Shown: positions 28,213 to 39,139, counted from the first letter of the stretch. The stretch is DNA of 64,000 nt from Nocardiopsis sp. N85 (GCF_028882275.1 NZ_JARBUT010000021.1:1-64000), one strand, 5' to 3'. Numbers and translations are program-made. Notes: generated by a model from the sequence alone, not told the origin.

Positions 28213-29781
28213 GTGATCGAGTCCCCGGCCCCGAGGCGGCCCCGACTTCCGGTGCCGCCCCGGGTGGCCCGATTCCTCGTGCTGGCCGCGGTGTTCCTGT
28301 GCGCGGCCTGCGGCCTGGTGTACGAACTGGCCCTGGTCGCGATCGGCAGCTACCTGCTCGGTGACACCATCACCCAGGCCTCCGTGGTCCTGTCGGTGAT
28401 GGTGTTCGCCATGGGTGTGGGATCGCTGCTGTCCAAGCGTTTCCAGGGCAGCGCGGCACTGTCGTTCGCGGTCATCGAAGGACTGTTGTCGCTGGTCGGC
28501 GGTTTGTCGGTGCTGTTGTTGTACGGGGCGTTCGCCTGGTTCTCGGCCTATCAGCCGGCCCTGGTGCTGTTGGCGTTCGCCATCGGTGTGCTCATCGGCA
28601 TGGAGATCCCCCTGCTGATGACGCTCATCCAGAGGATCCGCAGGCAGGAGGCGTCCGAGGCGGTCGCCGACCTCTTCGCCGCCGACTACGTGGGCGGCCT
28701 CATCGGCGGTCTGGCCTTCCCGTTCCTGCTGCTGCCGCTCCTGGGCCTGCCCAAGGGCGCGCTGGCGGTGGGCGCCCTCAACGCGGTGGTGGGCATCGCC
28801 GTGGTCCTGTGGTTGTTCCGCGCCGAACTGTCCCGGCGGGCGTACGTCGGCCTCGGGGTGGGGCTGGCCGCGATCCTCGCCGTGCTCGGCCTGGCCTACC
28901 TGTACGCGGACCGGTTCGAGGTCGACGCCCGACAGGCCATGTACCGTGACCCGATCGTGCACGCCGAACGCACCGAGTACCAGGAGATCGTGCTCACCCG
29001 GTCGATCGACGGCCGGGACGTACGGCTGTTCCTCAACGGCGACCTCCAGTTCTCCACCCTGGACGAGTACCGCTACCACGAGTCGCTCGTGCACCCGGCG
29101 ATGGCCGGTCCCCACGAGGACGTCCTGGTGCTGGGCGGCGGCGACGGCCTGGCCCTGCGCGAGGTCCTCGCCTACGAGGACGTGGACTCGGTGACGCTGG
29201 TGGACCTGGACCCGGCGGTGATCGAGCTGGCCTCCACGGAACCGGTCATCACCGAACTCAACGAGGGCTCCTTCGAGGATCCCCGGGTGGAGGTGGTCAA
29301 CACCGACGCCTTCCAGTGGCTGCGCGACAACGGCGACGACTTCGACGTGATCGTCGCCGATCTGCCCGACGGCCAGGACGTGGGCCCGTCGAAGCTGTAC
29401 TCGGTGGAGTTCTACGCCCTGGCCCGGCACGCCCTGGCCGATGACGGGCGCATGGTGGTCCAGGCCGGGTCGCCGTTCTTCGCCCCGGACGCCTACTGGA
29501 GCGTGGGCCGGTCCCTGGACGAGGCGGGGTTGCCCGCCACCCCCTACAACGTGGACGTGCCGTCGTTCGGGAACTGGGGTTTCTACCTGGCGACCTCGCA
29601 CACCGCCCCGGATCTGCGGATCTCCGACGACGCGCCGACACTGCGCTTCCTGGACGAGGCCCTGCTGGCGGCGGCCCAGGTGTTCCCGAGGGACCGCAGG
29701 GAGGGCGAGGACGTGCGGGCGTCCACGCTCATGCACCCGCGCATCATCGCCTACCACCAGAACGCCTGGCGCGGCTACTGA
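28213..29781 (+). CDS. speE: membrane-fused polyamine aminopropyltransferase (spermidine synthase-like)
   Basis: A 522-residue fusion. Residues about 20-235 form seven or eight transmembrane helices (FLCAACGLVYELALVAIGSY; IGVLIGMEIPLLMTLI). The C-terminal half is a spermidine synthase-type Rossmann domain: YQEIVLTRSIDGRDVRLFLN, STLDEYRYHESLVHPA, VLVLGGGDGLALREVL (SAM-type glycine loop), VTLVDLDPAVIELA, and IVADLPDGQDVGPSKLYS with the catalytic Asp. It would move aminopropyl from decarboxylated SAM to a diamine at the membrane. It is last in the five-gene operon. The start is an in-frame GTG. Confidence 0.88.
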   Translation: MIESPAPRRPRLPVPPRVARFLVLAAVFLCAACGLVYELALVAIGSYLLGDTITQASVVLSVMVFAMGVGSLLSKRFQGSAALSFAVIEGLLSLVGGLSVLLLYGAFAWFSAYQPALVLLAFAIGVLIGMEIPLLMTLIQRIRRQEASEAVADLFAADYVGGLIGGLAFPFLLLPLLGLPKGALAVGALNAVVGIAVVLWLFRAELSRRAYVGLGVGLAAILAVLGLAYLYADRFEVDARQAMYRDPIVHAERTEYQEIVLTRSIDGRDVRLFLNGDLQFSTLDEYRYHESLVHPAMAGPHEDVLVLGGGDGLALREVLAYEDVDSVTLVDLDPAVIELASTEPVITELNEGSFEDPRVEVVNTDAFQWLRDNGDDFDVIVADLPDGQDVGPSKLYSVEFYALARHALADDGRMVVQAGSPFFAPDAYWSVGRSLDEAGLPATPYNVDVPSFGNWGFYLATSHTAPDLRISDDAPTLRFLDEALLAAAQVFPRDRREGEDVRASTLMHPRIIAYHQNAWRGY

Positions 29782-30215
29782 GCCGTTCCCCTTCGGGTCT
29801 CCGGTCCTGGCCCGGAGCACGGGAATCGGGTCGAAGGAGGCGTGGTGGCCGCCGCGTCGACGTCCTCGCCCGCCCGTCGCCCCCGAAGGGCGGCCATCGG
29901 CCGACGGTCTCCCTCCTCGAAGGCGTCCCCTGCGCCGGCCTCCGGAACCCCGTGGGCGCCCCGCCCCTGGACGGACGGCGCCCCGGCCCGGGTGGACCCG
30001 GGCCGGGGCGGGCCGACACCGCGCAGCCTTCGTTGTAGGACCGGTGGGCGGCCGCGCGGTGGATCGGTGAGGGGGCACACGGGAGAGGTCCCGTGGTCGG
30101 CTCCATCCTGGCCCACGCCGGCCGCGCGGGGCCCTCGCCGCGCCGCGCGGGACGATCCCCTTTACCCCGTCCTACCAACCTTTTCCCGACACGCCGCACG
30201 AACCATCACATAACG
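29782..30215. other. 434-base region between convergent polyamine operons
   Basis: It is non-coding by my reading, very GC-rich, and holds a strong central hairpin (29981-30008). It separates the speE operon from the polyamine catabolic operon, which run towards each other. Confidence 0.5.
29981..30008. terminator. strong 13-base hairpin between convergent operons
   Basis: CCCCGGCCCGGGT and its exact complement are separated by 2 bases. It lies about 200 bases from both operon ends, so it could stop transcription from either side. Confidence 0.55.
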
Positions 30216-31640
30216 TCAGCTGTCGAAGCCCAGGCCCATCGCGTCCAGGCTCCGCAGCCACAGGTTGCGCCGCCCGTCGTTGCGGTCCGCGGCGGCCGTG
30301 GCCCGCAACGTCAGTTCGATGCCGAGCGAGCGCACGGGTTCGGGCGGGAACGGCAGCGGCTTCTCCCGCACCATCCGCAACCGGGCCCGTTCGGTGTCCA
30401 GCCCGTCGAGGCGGTCGAGCATCACCTGGGCGCCGAACCGCGTCGCCCCCACGCCCAACCCCGTGTACCCGGCGGCGTAGGCCAGCCGGCCGCCGTACCC
30501 GGTGCCGAAGAACCCCGAGAACCGGCTGCACGTGTCGATCACCCCGCCCCACGTGTGGGTGAACCGCACCCCCTCCAACTGCGGGAACGTCGTGAAGAAG
30601 TGCTCGGCGAGCCGCTGGAACGTCTCCGGCCGCTGGTCGTACTCCGGCCGGACCTTCCCGCCGTAGTGGTGGACGACGTCGTACCCGCCCCACAGGATCC
30701 TGTTGTCGGCGGTCAACCGGTAGTAGTGGAAGAGGTTCGCCGCGTCCCCCACCCCCTGGCGGCCCTTCCACCCCAGCGACGCCATCCGCTCCTCGCTCAG
30801 CGGTTCGGTCATCAGCGCGTAGTCGTACACCGGCGCCAGGTAGTGCTTGAGCCGCCGCAGCGGCCCCGGGAACGCCCCGGTGCCCCAGGCGACCTTGGGC
30901 GCGTGCAGGGCCCCGCCCCGCGTCTCCAGACGCAGCCCGGTCGAGGTGGACCCGATCGCCCGTACGGGCGTGTTCTCGAAGATCCGCACCCCCGATCGCA
31001 GACAGGCCGCCCGCAGTCCCCCGGTCAGCTTGGCCGGGTGAACCATCGCCACCCCGTCCCGCTCGTACAGCGCCCCCAGGTAGGTGGGGGAGGCGATCTC
31101 CGCGCGGGTCCGCTCGCCGTCCCACACCTCCGCCGTACCGCCCAGGGCGTTCATCGCCTTGGCGGACTCGTCGAACCCGTCGGCCTGCCACGGCGCGGTG
31201 GCCACGAGCAGCTCACCGGTGCGCTCGAACTCGCAGTCGATCCCGTACCGCTCCACGGTCTCCCCGATGGCGTCCAGGTTGGCGCGCCCCTGGCGTTCGA
31301 GTTCGGCGATCTCCTCCGGCCAGCGCTCGGCGCCGTTGTCGTACCCGTGGGTGAGGCTGGCGGCGCAGAACCCGCCGTTGCGCCCGGAGGCCGCCCACCC
31401 GGCGGTGCGCGCCTCCACCAGGACGACCTCCCGGTCCGGGTCGCGCTCCTTGGCGATGAGCGCCGTCCACAGTCCGCTGAACCCGCCGCCGACCACGGCC
31501 AGGTCGGCGAACACGTCGCCGACCAGGGTCGGCGCGGGCTCGGGCACGTCGTGACCGGGCACGTCGGGATCGAGCCAGAAGACCCGGGGGAGGGCGCCCT
31601 CCAGCGCCCGGGAGGCCCCTGCGGTGACCGCGTCGGCCAT
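30216..31640 (-). CDS. FAD-dependent amine oxidase (DAO family), likely gamma-glutamylputrescine oxidase-like
   Basis: A 474-residue flavoprotein with the dinucleotide loop DLAVVGGGFSGLWTALIAKE followed by VVLVEARTAGWAASGRNGGF, the pattern of DAO-type oxidases near polyamine transporters, and a C-terminal FSGFFGTGYGGRLAYAAGYT block. It would oxidise a primary or secondary amine derived from imported polyamine. ATG 31640 is used; an in-frame GTG at 31649 gives 3 more residues. It is the last gene of the minus-strand polyamine operon, 107 bases after PotC. The substrate is inferred from context only. Confidence 0.75.
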   Translation of the reverse strand: MADAVTAGASRALEGALPRVFWLDPDVPGHDVPEPAPTLVGDVFADLAVVGGGFSGLWTALIAKERDPDREVVLVEARTAGWAASGRNGGFCAASLTHGYDNGAERWPEEIAELERQGRANLDAIGETVERYGIDCEFERTGELLVATAPWQADGFDESAKAMNALGGTAEVWDGERTRAEIASPTYLGALYERDGVAMVHPAKLTGGLRAACLRSGVRIFENTPVRAIGSTSTGLRLETRGGALHAPKVAWGTGAFPGPLRRLKHYLAPVYDYALMTEPLSEERMASLGWKGRQGVGDAANLFHYYRLTADNRILWGGYDVVHHYGGKVRPEYDQRPETFQRLAEHFFTTFPQLEGVRFTHTWGGVIDTCSRFSGFFGTGYGGRLAYAAGYTGLGVGATRFGAQVMLDRLDGLDTERARLRMVREKPLPFPPEPVRSLGIELTLRATAAADRNDGRRNLWLRSLDAMGLGFDS

Positions 31641-31746
31641 GGGTATCACACACTTCCGTCGGTGATGGGAACGATTCCTGATCCTGATACGTGTCGGGGC
31701 ACCGACCCGGGCGACGCGCGCCCCGCCGGTGCCCCGGAGCGGGCCC

Positions 31747-32583
31747 TCAGGCCCGGCGTCGGGCCGCGACGATGTTGACCACGGCCATGACGAGTCCGAC
31801 CGCGAACAACAGCGTGCCCATGACGTTGACCTGCGGGGGGATTCCGACGCGCGTGGCGCCCCAGATCCACAGGGGGAACGTGGTCACGTCGCCGCTGACG
31901 AACGAGGTGATGATGTAGTCGTCGATGGACAGGGCGAACGCCAGCAGCCCGCCCGCCATGATGGCGGGGAACAGCATCGGGAACGTCACCAGCCGGAACG
32001 TGGTCCACGACCCGGCGCCCAGGTCCCGGGCGGCCTCCTCCAGGCTCGGGTCCAGGGTGATGACCCGGGCCCGCACCGTGATGGCGACGAACGACACGCA
32101 GAACATCACGTGTGCGATGACCGTCGTCCAGTACCCGGTGGTCACGTTCATCATGAGGAACGTCGACAACAGGGCGGCGCCCAGCACCACCTCGGGAGCG
32201 CTGATGGCCGCGAACATCACCAGGTTGGTGAGCTGCTTGCCGCGGAAGTCGTACCGTCCCAGGGCCAGACCCAGCAGGGTCCCCAGCGCCCCGGCGACGA
32301 ACATCGTCAACAGCGCGATGGTCACCGAGTTGTACATCGCCTCGTTGAGGTCGCGGTAGGCGAACGCGTCGGCGTACCACCGCAGGGTGAACCCCTGCCA
32401 GGTGATGTTGTGCCGCCCGGCCGGGTCGTTGAAGCTGAACACGATCATGAACGCGATCGGCGCGAACAGCCAGGCCAGAACGGCCCACGTGTACCAGCGT
32501 CCCCAGTCGGTCCGGCGTCGGATCCGGGGTGTGGACCGCTTCCGTTCGACGGGGCGGTCGGTGGTCTCGAACGTGGCGCTCAC
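31747..32583 (-). CDS. potC: spermidine/putrescine ABC transporter permease
   Basis: A 278-residue inner-membrane permease with six transmembrane helices and the ABC coupling motif EEAARDLGAGSWTTFRLVTF. The hydrophobic pattern (IAFMIVFSFNDPAGRHNITW, EVVLGAALLSTFLMM) fits PotC. The GTG start overlaps the PotB stop by 4 bases, so the two permeases are coupled. With PotB it forms the channel powered by PotA. Confidence 0.87.
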   Translation of the reverse strand: MSATFETTDRPVERKRSTPRIRRRTDWGRWYTWAVLAWLFAPIAFMIVFSFNDPAGRHNITWQGFTLRWYADAFAYRDLNEAMYNSVTIALLTMFVAGALGTLLGLALGRYDFRGKQLTNLVMFAAISAPEVVLGAALLSTFLMMNVTTGYWTTVIAHVMFCVSFVAITVRARVITLDPSLEEAARDLGAGSWTTFRLVTFPMLFPAIMAGGLLAFALSIDDYIITSFVSGDVTTFPLWIWGATRVGIPPQVNVMGTLLFAVGLVMAVVNIVAARRRA

Positions 32584-33437
32584 GACGTGTGCACCTCCAT
32601 GACCCGTTCGGTGCCCAGTGCCCGGGCGTAACTGAAGATGCCGATGAGGAGCAGCCCCATGAGCACGAAGGTGATCGACGCGGCGATGGGGTAGTTGTTG
32701 TTGACCAGGTACTGGGTCCGGATGACGTTGCCGATCATCGTGTTGTCGGTGCCGCCCAGCACGGCCGCGTTGACGTAGTCCGCGCTGGTCGGGATGAACG
32801 TCATCAGCACGCCCGCGAACACACCGGGCAGCGACACGGGCAGGATCACGTGGAAGAACGCCCGGAACCGGTTCGCGTAGAGGTCGTGGGAGGCCTCCAC
32901 CAGGTGGGGGTCCATCCGCTCCAGCACCGCGTAGATCGGCAGCACCATGAACGGCAGGAAGTTGTAGGCCAGCCCCAGGATCACGGCGGGAGCGGTGTTG
33001 AGCACCGCGAACCCCTCCGGGAGCAGTCCCAGGTCCTTGAGCGGACCCAGCGCCACGCCGTTGTCGGACAGGAAGAACCGCCAGGAGATCGTGCGCAGCA
33101 CGAACGACACGAAGAACGGCAGCAGGAGCAGCAGCAGGTACGTGGTCTTGTAGGCGCCGCCCTTGAAGGCGATCCAGTAGGCCATCGGGTAGCCCAGGGC
33201 GATGCACACCAGGGTGGCGCACCCGCCGTAGAACAGGGAGCGCAGGATCTGCTCCCAGTAGGTCCCGATGGCGTTGACGTAGTTGCCCACCTCGAAGGTC
33301 TGCTGGAAGCCGGTGATCACGTTGCCCGTGGTCAACGACAGCGACAGCATCCCACCGATGGGGATCACGAAGAACAACGCCAACCAGGTCCACGCCGGCA
33401 GGACCAGGACGTAGGGCGTCAGCTTGCGGTTTCTCAT
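32580..33437 (-). CDS. potB: spermidine/putrescine ABC transporter permease
   Basis: A 285-residue permease with six helices, starting MRNRKLTPYVLVLPAWTWLA. It has the PotB pattern SWRFFLSDNGVALGPLKDLG and the coupling loop VEASHDLYANRFRAFFHVIL. It lies between PotD and PotC, 24 bases behind PotD. Confidence 0.87.
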   Translation of the reverse strand: MRNRKLTPYVLVLPAWTWLALFFVIPIGGMLSLSLTTGNVITGFQQTFEVGNYVNAIGTYWEQILRSLFYGGCATLVCIALGYPMAYWIAFKGGAYKTTYLLLLLLPFFVSFVLRTISWRFFLSDNGVALGPLKDLGLLPEGFAVLNTAPAVILGLAYNFLPFMVLPIYAVLERMDPHLVEASHDLYANRFRAFFHVILPVSLPGVFAGVLMTFIPTSADYVNAAVLGGTDNTMIGNVIRTQYLVNNNYPIAASITFVLMGLLLIGIFSYARALGTERVMEVHTS

Positions 33438-33461
33438 GGGAAGACTCGGGATCGTCCGGCG

Positions 33462-34724
33462 TCAGCTCTGCGTGACGGCCTGGAACAGGGACGAGAAGCC
33501 GTCCTGCTCCTCGGTCGGCAGGACCACGAAGTTGTGCAGGTTCTGGTAGTCGCCCTCGGAGGGGAACACCAACGGGCTCTCGGCCATCTCGCGCAGCGCG
33601 TCGGCGCGTTCGCCGTCCTCGGCCGCGGCCCACTCCAGCATGACCTCCTGGGCGTGCGGGACCGGTGAGATGTAGGCGATGTACTCCGTCAGGCCGGTGG
33701 CGATCTCCGGCTCGTACAGGAAGTTCATCAGCTCGATCGCGTCCACCGGGGCCTGCGTGGTGTACGGGATCATGAGGTTGTCGGTCCACAGGGTGGCGCC
33801 CTCCTCGGGGATGACGAACTTCAGGTTCGTCCCCTCCTCGGAGTTCTGCTGGTAGATGTCACCGGACCAGGCCATGGTGATCCACAGGTCGCCGTTGGTG
33901 AGCGGCTGGATGAAGTCCTGGTCGTAGTAGGCGCGCACCACTCCGGAGTCGCGCTGTTCGCGGAGCCTGTCGGCGGCCGCCTCCCAGTCCTCCGGGGTGG
34001 AGTCCGCCGGGATGACGCCGTTGGCGAGCAGCCCGAAGTTGGCGATCTCCTGGGGGTCGGAGAACATGCCGACCTTGCCCTCGAAGGCGGGGTCCCACAG
34101 GTCCTGCACGCTGGTGATCTCCCGGTCGATGAACTCCGGGTTGTAGGCGATGCCGGTGATGCCGGAGGCGTAGGGGACCGTGTACTTGTTGCCCGGGTCG
34201 AAGGTGCTGTTCCTGTAGATCTCCCCCGCGTACTCCGTGAAGTTGGGCAGCAGGGCGTGGTCGAGCTGGACCAGGTAGCCCAGTTCGATGAGCTTGGCCA
34301 GCTCGAACCCGTTGGGCAGCACGATGAGGTCGTAGCCGAGGTCGTCCTCGTTGGCCAGTTTGGGCTGGATCCGGCCGAAGAAGGACGCGGCCTCCTGCAC
34401 GTCCTCCTTGTACTCCACCTCGATGCCGGTGGCCTCGGTGAACTGCTGGATCTGGGTGCGCTCCGAGTCCATGTACAGGGGCCAGTTGGCCCAGCGCAGG
34501 TTCCCGGTGCGCTCCTTGCCCTCCCAGAAGTTCGCGTCGGCGGCGGGGTCGCGCTGCTGGCCGCCGACCCCGCAGGCGGACAGGGCGAGGGCCGCCGCGG
34601 CAGCCCCGCCGGCCTGGAGGGTGCGACGGCGGGTCGGCCCCGGGAGTTCCAGCGGGCTGCGGCGTGCCCTGGTGAGACCGCGAAGGAGTGCGGGGTCGAG
34701 ACCGGTGCGCGAGCGGTTGTGCAT
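33462..34724 (-). CDS. potD: polyamine-binding lipoprotein of the ABC transporter
   Basis: A 420-residue extracytoplasmic binding protein. Its N-terminus carries a twin-arginine motif (TRRRTLQAGG, residues 31-40) and a lipobox LSAC with C51, so it is probably a Tat-exported lipoprotein. The mature part is PotD-like: RWANWPLYMDS, QQFTEATGIEVEYKEDVQEA, and YASGITGIAYNPEF. The ATG has AAGGAA at the right distance. It would capture putrescine or spermidine and pass it to PotBC. Confidence 0.87.
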   Translation of the reverse strand: MHNRSRTGLDPALLRGLTRARRSPLELPGPTRRRTLQAGGAAAAALALSACGVGGQQRDPAADANFWEGKERTGNLRWANWPLYMDSERTQIQQFTEATGIEVEYKEDVQEAASFFGRIQPKLANEDDLGYDLIVLPNGFELAKLIELGYLVQLDHALLPNFTEYAGEIYRNSTFDPGNKYTVPYASGITGIAYNPEFIDREITSVQDLWDPAFEGKVGMFSDPQEIANFGLLANGVIPADSTPEDWEAAADRLREQRDSGVVRAYYDQDFIQPLTNGDLWITMAWSGDIYQQNSEEGTNLKFVIPEEGATLWTDNLMIPYTTQAPVDAIELMNFLYEPEIATGLTEYIAYISPVPHAQEVMLEWAAAEDGERADALREMAESPLVFPSEGDYQNLHNFVVLPTEEQDGFSSLFQAVTQS

Positions 34725-34828
34725 GTCGTCGTTCCTTGACTTCGGTGATCCGCGGGGGGATGGCGGGGTTTCGGGCGTGGTCGGCGCCGACGGTCGGCGC
34801 CCTGAGGTCGTGGATCGCTGCCGCTCGG

Positions 34829-35983
<1,155 letters not shown>

Positions 35984-36059
35984 GGTGGGGGTGGTCCTGT
36001 CGCTTGCTCGTTCCGTACCGGGTGGCGGCCGGTCCGCCCGAGCGGACCGGCCGGGTGGG

Positions 36060-37493
36060 TCACTCGCCGATGTAGCTCATGACGTGCTTGACGCGGGTGT
36101 ACTCGTCGAAGGAGTACATGGACAGGTCCTTTCCGTAACCCGAGTGCTTGAAGCCGCCGTGCGGCATCTCCGCGGTGATCGGGATGTGGGTGTTGATCCA
36201 CACGCAGCCGAAGTCGAGGCGGCGTGAGACCCGCAGGGCCCTGGCGTGGTCCTTGGTCCACACACTGGAGGCGAGGCCGTACTCGACCGAGTTGGCCCAC
36301 GCGACGGCGGTGTCCTCGTCGGTGAACCTTTGCACCGTGATGACCGGGCCGAAGATCTCGTCGGTGACGAGTTCGTCGCCCTGGCGCAGGCCCGAGACCA
36401 CGGTGGGCGCGTAGAAGAAGCCCTCCTCGCCGACCCGTGATCCGCCGGCCAGTACCTCGGCGTGGTCGGGGGCGCGGTCCAGGAACCCGCTCACCCGCGC
36501 CAACTGGTTCGCGTTGTTGACCGGTCCGAACGCGGCGTCGACGTTGCTCGGCGGGCCGGTGACGGTGCCCCGGGCCTGCTCGGCCAGGGCGGCGGCCAGG
36601 TCGTCGTGGACGCCGGGCGCGGCCAGTACCCGGGTGGCGGCGGTGCAGTCCTGGCCGGCGTTGAAGTACCCGGCCTCGGCGATGCCGGCGGCGGCCCGCT
36701 CGATGTCGGCGTCGTCGAACACGATGACCGGGGCCTTGCCGCCCAGTTCCAGGTGCAGGCGCTTGAGGTCCCTTGACCCGGCCTGGGCGACCTCGTAGCC
36801 GGCCCGGGTGGACCCGGTGAGGGAGATCAGGCCCGGGATCGGGTGCTCGACGAGGGCGCGGCCGGTGTCCCGGTCGCCCGCGACCACGTTGAGAACGCCC
36901 GGGGGCAGGAACTCGGCGGCGATCTCGGCGAGCAGGAGGGTGGAGACCGGGGTGGTGTCGGAGGGCTTGAGGACGACGGTGTTGCCGGCGGCCAGGGCCG
37001 GGCCGATCTTCCAGGCGGCCATCGCCATCGGGTAGTTCCAGGGGGTGATCTGCCCGACGACGCCGATGGGTTCGCGGCGGACCCAGGAGGTGTGGTCGGC
37101 CATGTACTCCCCCGCGGCGCGGCCCTCCAGGTTGCGGGTGGCGCCGGCGAAGAACCGCAGGGCGTCGAGGACCTGGGCGATCTCCTCGCTCTTGGTGAGT
37201 TCGACGGGCTTGCCACAGTTCTGGACCTCGGCGGCGACGAGCTCGTCCGCTCGCTCCTCCACACGGTCGGCGAACTTGTTGAGGGCGATCTGGCGCTGGG
37301 CCGGGGTCTGGTCGCGCCACTCGTTCTCGAAGGCGTTCCGGGCGGCCTGGAAGGCGGCGTCGACGTCCTCGGCGGTGGAGACGGGGGCGGTGGCGAAGAC
37401 CTTCCCGGTGGCCGGGTCGATGAGATCGCTGCGGATTCCGTCGGCCGTGTCCACGTACTCGCCGTTGACGAAGTTGCGCAGGTCTTGGGTCAC
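36060..37493 (-). CDS. aldehyde dehydrogenase, probably gamma-aminobutyraldehyde dehydrogenase
   Basis: A 477-residue NAD(P)-dependent aldehyde dehydrogenase. Catalytic Glu lies in LELGGKAPVIVFDDADIE and catalytic Cys in YFNAGQDCTAATRVL, the latter being the pattern of aminobutyraldehyde dehydrogenases. The GTG start (TQDLRNFVNGEYVDT) has GGGAG upstream; the frame is open further up without family similarity. It would oxidise 4-aminobutanal from putrescine to GABA. It heads the minus-strand polyamine genes and is divergent from the aminotransferase. Confidence 0.87.
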   Translation of the reverse strand: MTQDLRNFVNGEYVDTADGIRSDLIDPATGKVFATAPVSTAEDVDAAFQAARNAFENEWRDQTPAQRQIALNKFADRVEERADELVAAEVQNCGKPVELTKSEEIAQVLDALRFFAGATRNLEGRAAGEYMADHTSWVRREPIGVVGQITPWNYPMAMAAWKIGPALAAGNTVVLKPSDTTPVSTLLLAEIAAEFLPPGVLNVVAGDRDTGRALVEHPIPGLISLTGSTRAGYEVAQAGSRDLKRLHLELGGKAPVIVFDDADIERAAAGIAEAGYFNAGQDCTAATRVLAAPGVHDDLAAALAEQARGTVTGPPSNVDAAFGPVNNANQLARVSGFLDRAPDHAEVLAGGSRVGEEGFFYAPTVVSGLRQGDELVTDEIFGPVITVQRFTDEDTAVAWANSVEYGLASSVWTKDHARALRVSRRLDFGCVWINTHIPITAEMPHGGFKHSGYGKDLSMYSFDEYTRVKHVMSYIGE

Positions 37494-37618
37494 GGTGCTC
37501 TGCTCCCGGATCGGTCGAGCGCGTCGGTGCGCCGACTGGGCTGTTGGTGCGCGCGCATGGCGCTGTGATCTGCCACACTGCCATCCGACCACGGCGAGAT
37601 CAAGATCTTCCAATGGAT

Positions 37619-37648
37619 TCCGTTGTAAAAATTAGGTTTCTCAACGGA
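37619..37648. promoter_or_regulatory. inverted repeat in the divergent polyamine promoter region
   Basis: TCCGTTG and its perfect complement CAACGGA are separated by 16 bases just upstream of the -35 box of the aminotransferase promoter. The AT-rich interior (AAAAATTAGG) stands out in this genome. It is a likely binding site for a regulator shared by both directions. Confidence 0.5.
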
Positions 37649-37651
37649 TAC

Positions 37652-37680
37652 TTGACAGAACGCACATAAGTGCGACTATT
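37652..37680 (+). promoter_or_regulatory. predicted aminotransferase promoter with embedded operator
   Basis: A consensus TTGACA (37652) is followed after 16 or 17 bases by GACTAT or ACTATT. The spacer holds a perfect palindrome, CGCAC-ATAA-GTGCG (37661-37674), so a bound protein would block polymerase directly. The aminotransferase GTG lies about 85 bases further on. Confidence 0.6.
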
Positions 37681-37762
37681 TCTATTGAGAGGGTCTTGTC
37701 ACGAGGCCCCCGGGTCGACCCGATCGTGGTCCCCGCGAAACCAGACGACCTTGGAGTACCAA

Positions 37763-39139
37763 GTGGCAGCGCACCTGAGTCCTGAGCACCTCCAGCGGGC
37801 GGCCAAGGACCACCTGTGGATGCACTTCACGGAGATGGCCGCCTACAACGACGCGGACGTCCCCGTCATCAGCCGCGGTGAGGGCGTGTACGTCTACGAC
37901 GACAAGGGCAAGCGGTACCTGGACGGTCTGGCCGGGCTCTTCGTCAGTCAGGTGGGGCACGGTCGCGCCGAGATCGCCGACGCCATCGCCGAGCAGGCCC
38001 GGGAACTGGCGTACTTCCCCATCTGGACCTACGCCCACCCCAAGGCCGTGGAACTGGCCGAGCGGATCGCCTCCCTCGCCCCCGGCGACCTGAACCGCGT
38101 CTTCTTCACCACCAGCGGCTCCGAGGCCGTGGAGTCGGCGTGGAAGCTGGCCCGCCAGTACTTCAAGGCCATCGGTGAGCCCACCCGCCACAAGGTGATC
38201 AGCCGGCGCATCGCCTACCACGGCACCAGCATGGGCGCCCTGTCCATCACCGGCCTCCAGGGGATCAAGACCCCGTTCGAGCCGCTGGTGCCCAGCACCC
38301 TCCAGGTGCCCAACACGAACTTCTACCGGGCGCCGCACCACGGCGACGACGTGGAGGCGTTCGGCCGGTGGGCCGCCGACCAGATCGAGGAGGCGATCGT
38401 CCAGAACGACCCGGACACCATCGCCGCCGTGTACGTCGAGCCCGTGCAGAACTCCGGCGGCTGCTTCCCGCCGCCGCCCGGCTACCTCCAGCGGGTCCGC
38501 GAGATCTGCGACCGGTACGGCGTGCTGATGGTCTCCGACGAGGTCATCTGCGCCTTCGGCCGCCTCGGCGAGTACTTCGGCGCGACCAGGTACGGCTACG
38601 TCCCCGACATCATCACCTTCGCCAAGGGCGCCACCAGCGGTTACGTCCCGCTGGGCGGCATGATCGCCCGCGAGCGCCTCATGGAGCCGTTCAAGGAGAA
38701 GGGCACCGCGTTCCTGCACGGCGTCACGTTCGCCGGGCACCCGGTGGCCGCCGCCGCCGCGCTGGCCAACCTCGACCTGTTCGAGAGCGAGGGGATCCTC
38801 GACAACGTCCGCGAGAACGGGCCGGTGTTCCGGGCCACCCTGGAGCGGCTCCTGGACCTGCCGATCGTCGGCGACGTGCGCGGCGACGGGTTCTTCTACG
38901 GCATCGAGCTGGTGAAGGACAAGGAGACCAAGGAGACCTTCACCGACGACGAGTCCCACCGTCTCCTCAAGGGGTTCCTGTCCGGTGCGCTGTTCGACGC
39001 CGGCCTCATCTGCCGCGCCGACGACCGCGGCGAACCCGTCATCCAGCTCTCCCCGCCGCTGACCTGCGGGCCCGAGCACTTCGACGAGATCGAGACCATC
39101 CTGCGCAAGGTCCTCACCGAAGCCTGGAACCGGCTCTGA
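37763..39139 (+). CDS. class III PLP aminotransferase, probably putrescine/polyamine aminotransferase
   Basis: A 458-residue omega-aminotransferase with YLDGLAGLFVSQVGHGR, the cofactor contact FFTTSGSEAVESAWKLA, LMVSDEVICAFGRLGEYFGA (PLP Asp) and the Schiff-base lysine in ITFAKGATSGYVPLGG. The GTG start follows TTGGAGTACCAA; an in-frame TTG at 37751 is less likely. Divergence from the aminobutyraldehyde dehydrogenase and nearness to the Pot genes favour putrescine:pyruvate transamination (SpuC-like); beta-alanine:pyruvate is the alternative and would fit the hydantoin cluster. A hairpin follows the stop. Confidence 0.85.
   Translation: MAAHLSPEHLQRAAKDHLWMHFTEMAAYNDADVPVISRGEGVYVYDDKGKRYLDGLAGLFVSQVGHGRAEIADAIAEQARELAYFPIWTYAHPKAVELAERIASLAPGDLNRVFFTTSGSEAVESAWKLARQYFKAIGEPTRHKVISRRIAYHGTSMGALSITGLQGIKTPFEPLVPSTLQVPNTNFYRAPHHGDDVEAFGRWAADQIEEAIVQNDPDTIAAVYVEPVQNSGGCFPPPPGYLQRVREICDRYGVLMVSDEVICAFGRLGEYFGATRYGYVPDIITFAKGATSGYVPLGGMIARERLMEPFKEKGTAFLHGVTFAGHPVAAAAALANLDLFESEGILDNVRENGPVFRATLERLLDLPIVGDVRGDGFFYGIELVKDKETKETFTDDESHRLLKGFLSGALFDAGLICRADDRGEPVIQLSPPLTCGPEHFDEIETILRKVLTEAWNRL

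Noticed and set aside
28162-30078. 638-codon minus-strand frame over speE
   Set aside because: SpeE carries the real motifs; the antisense product is compositionally biased.
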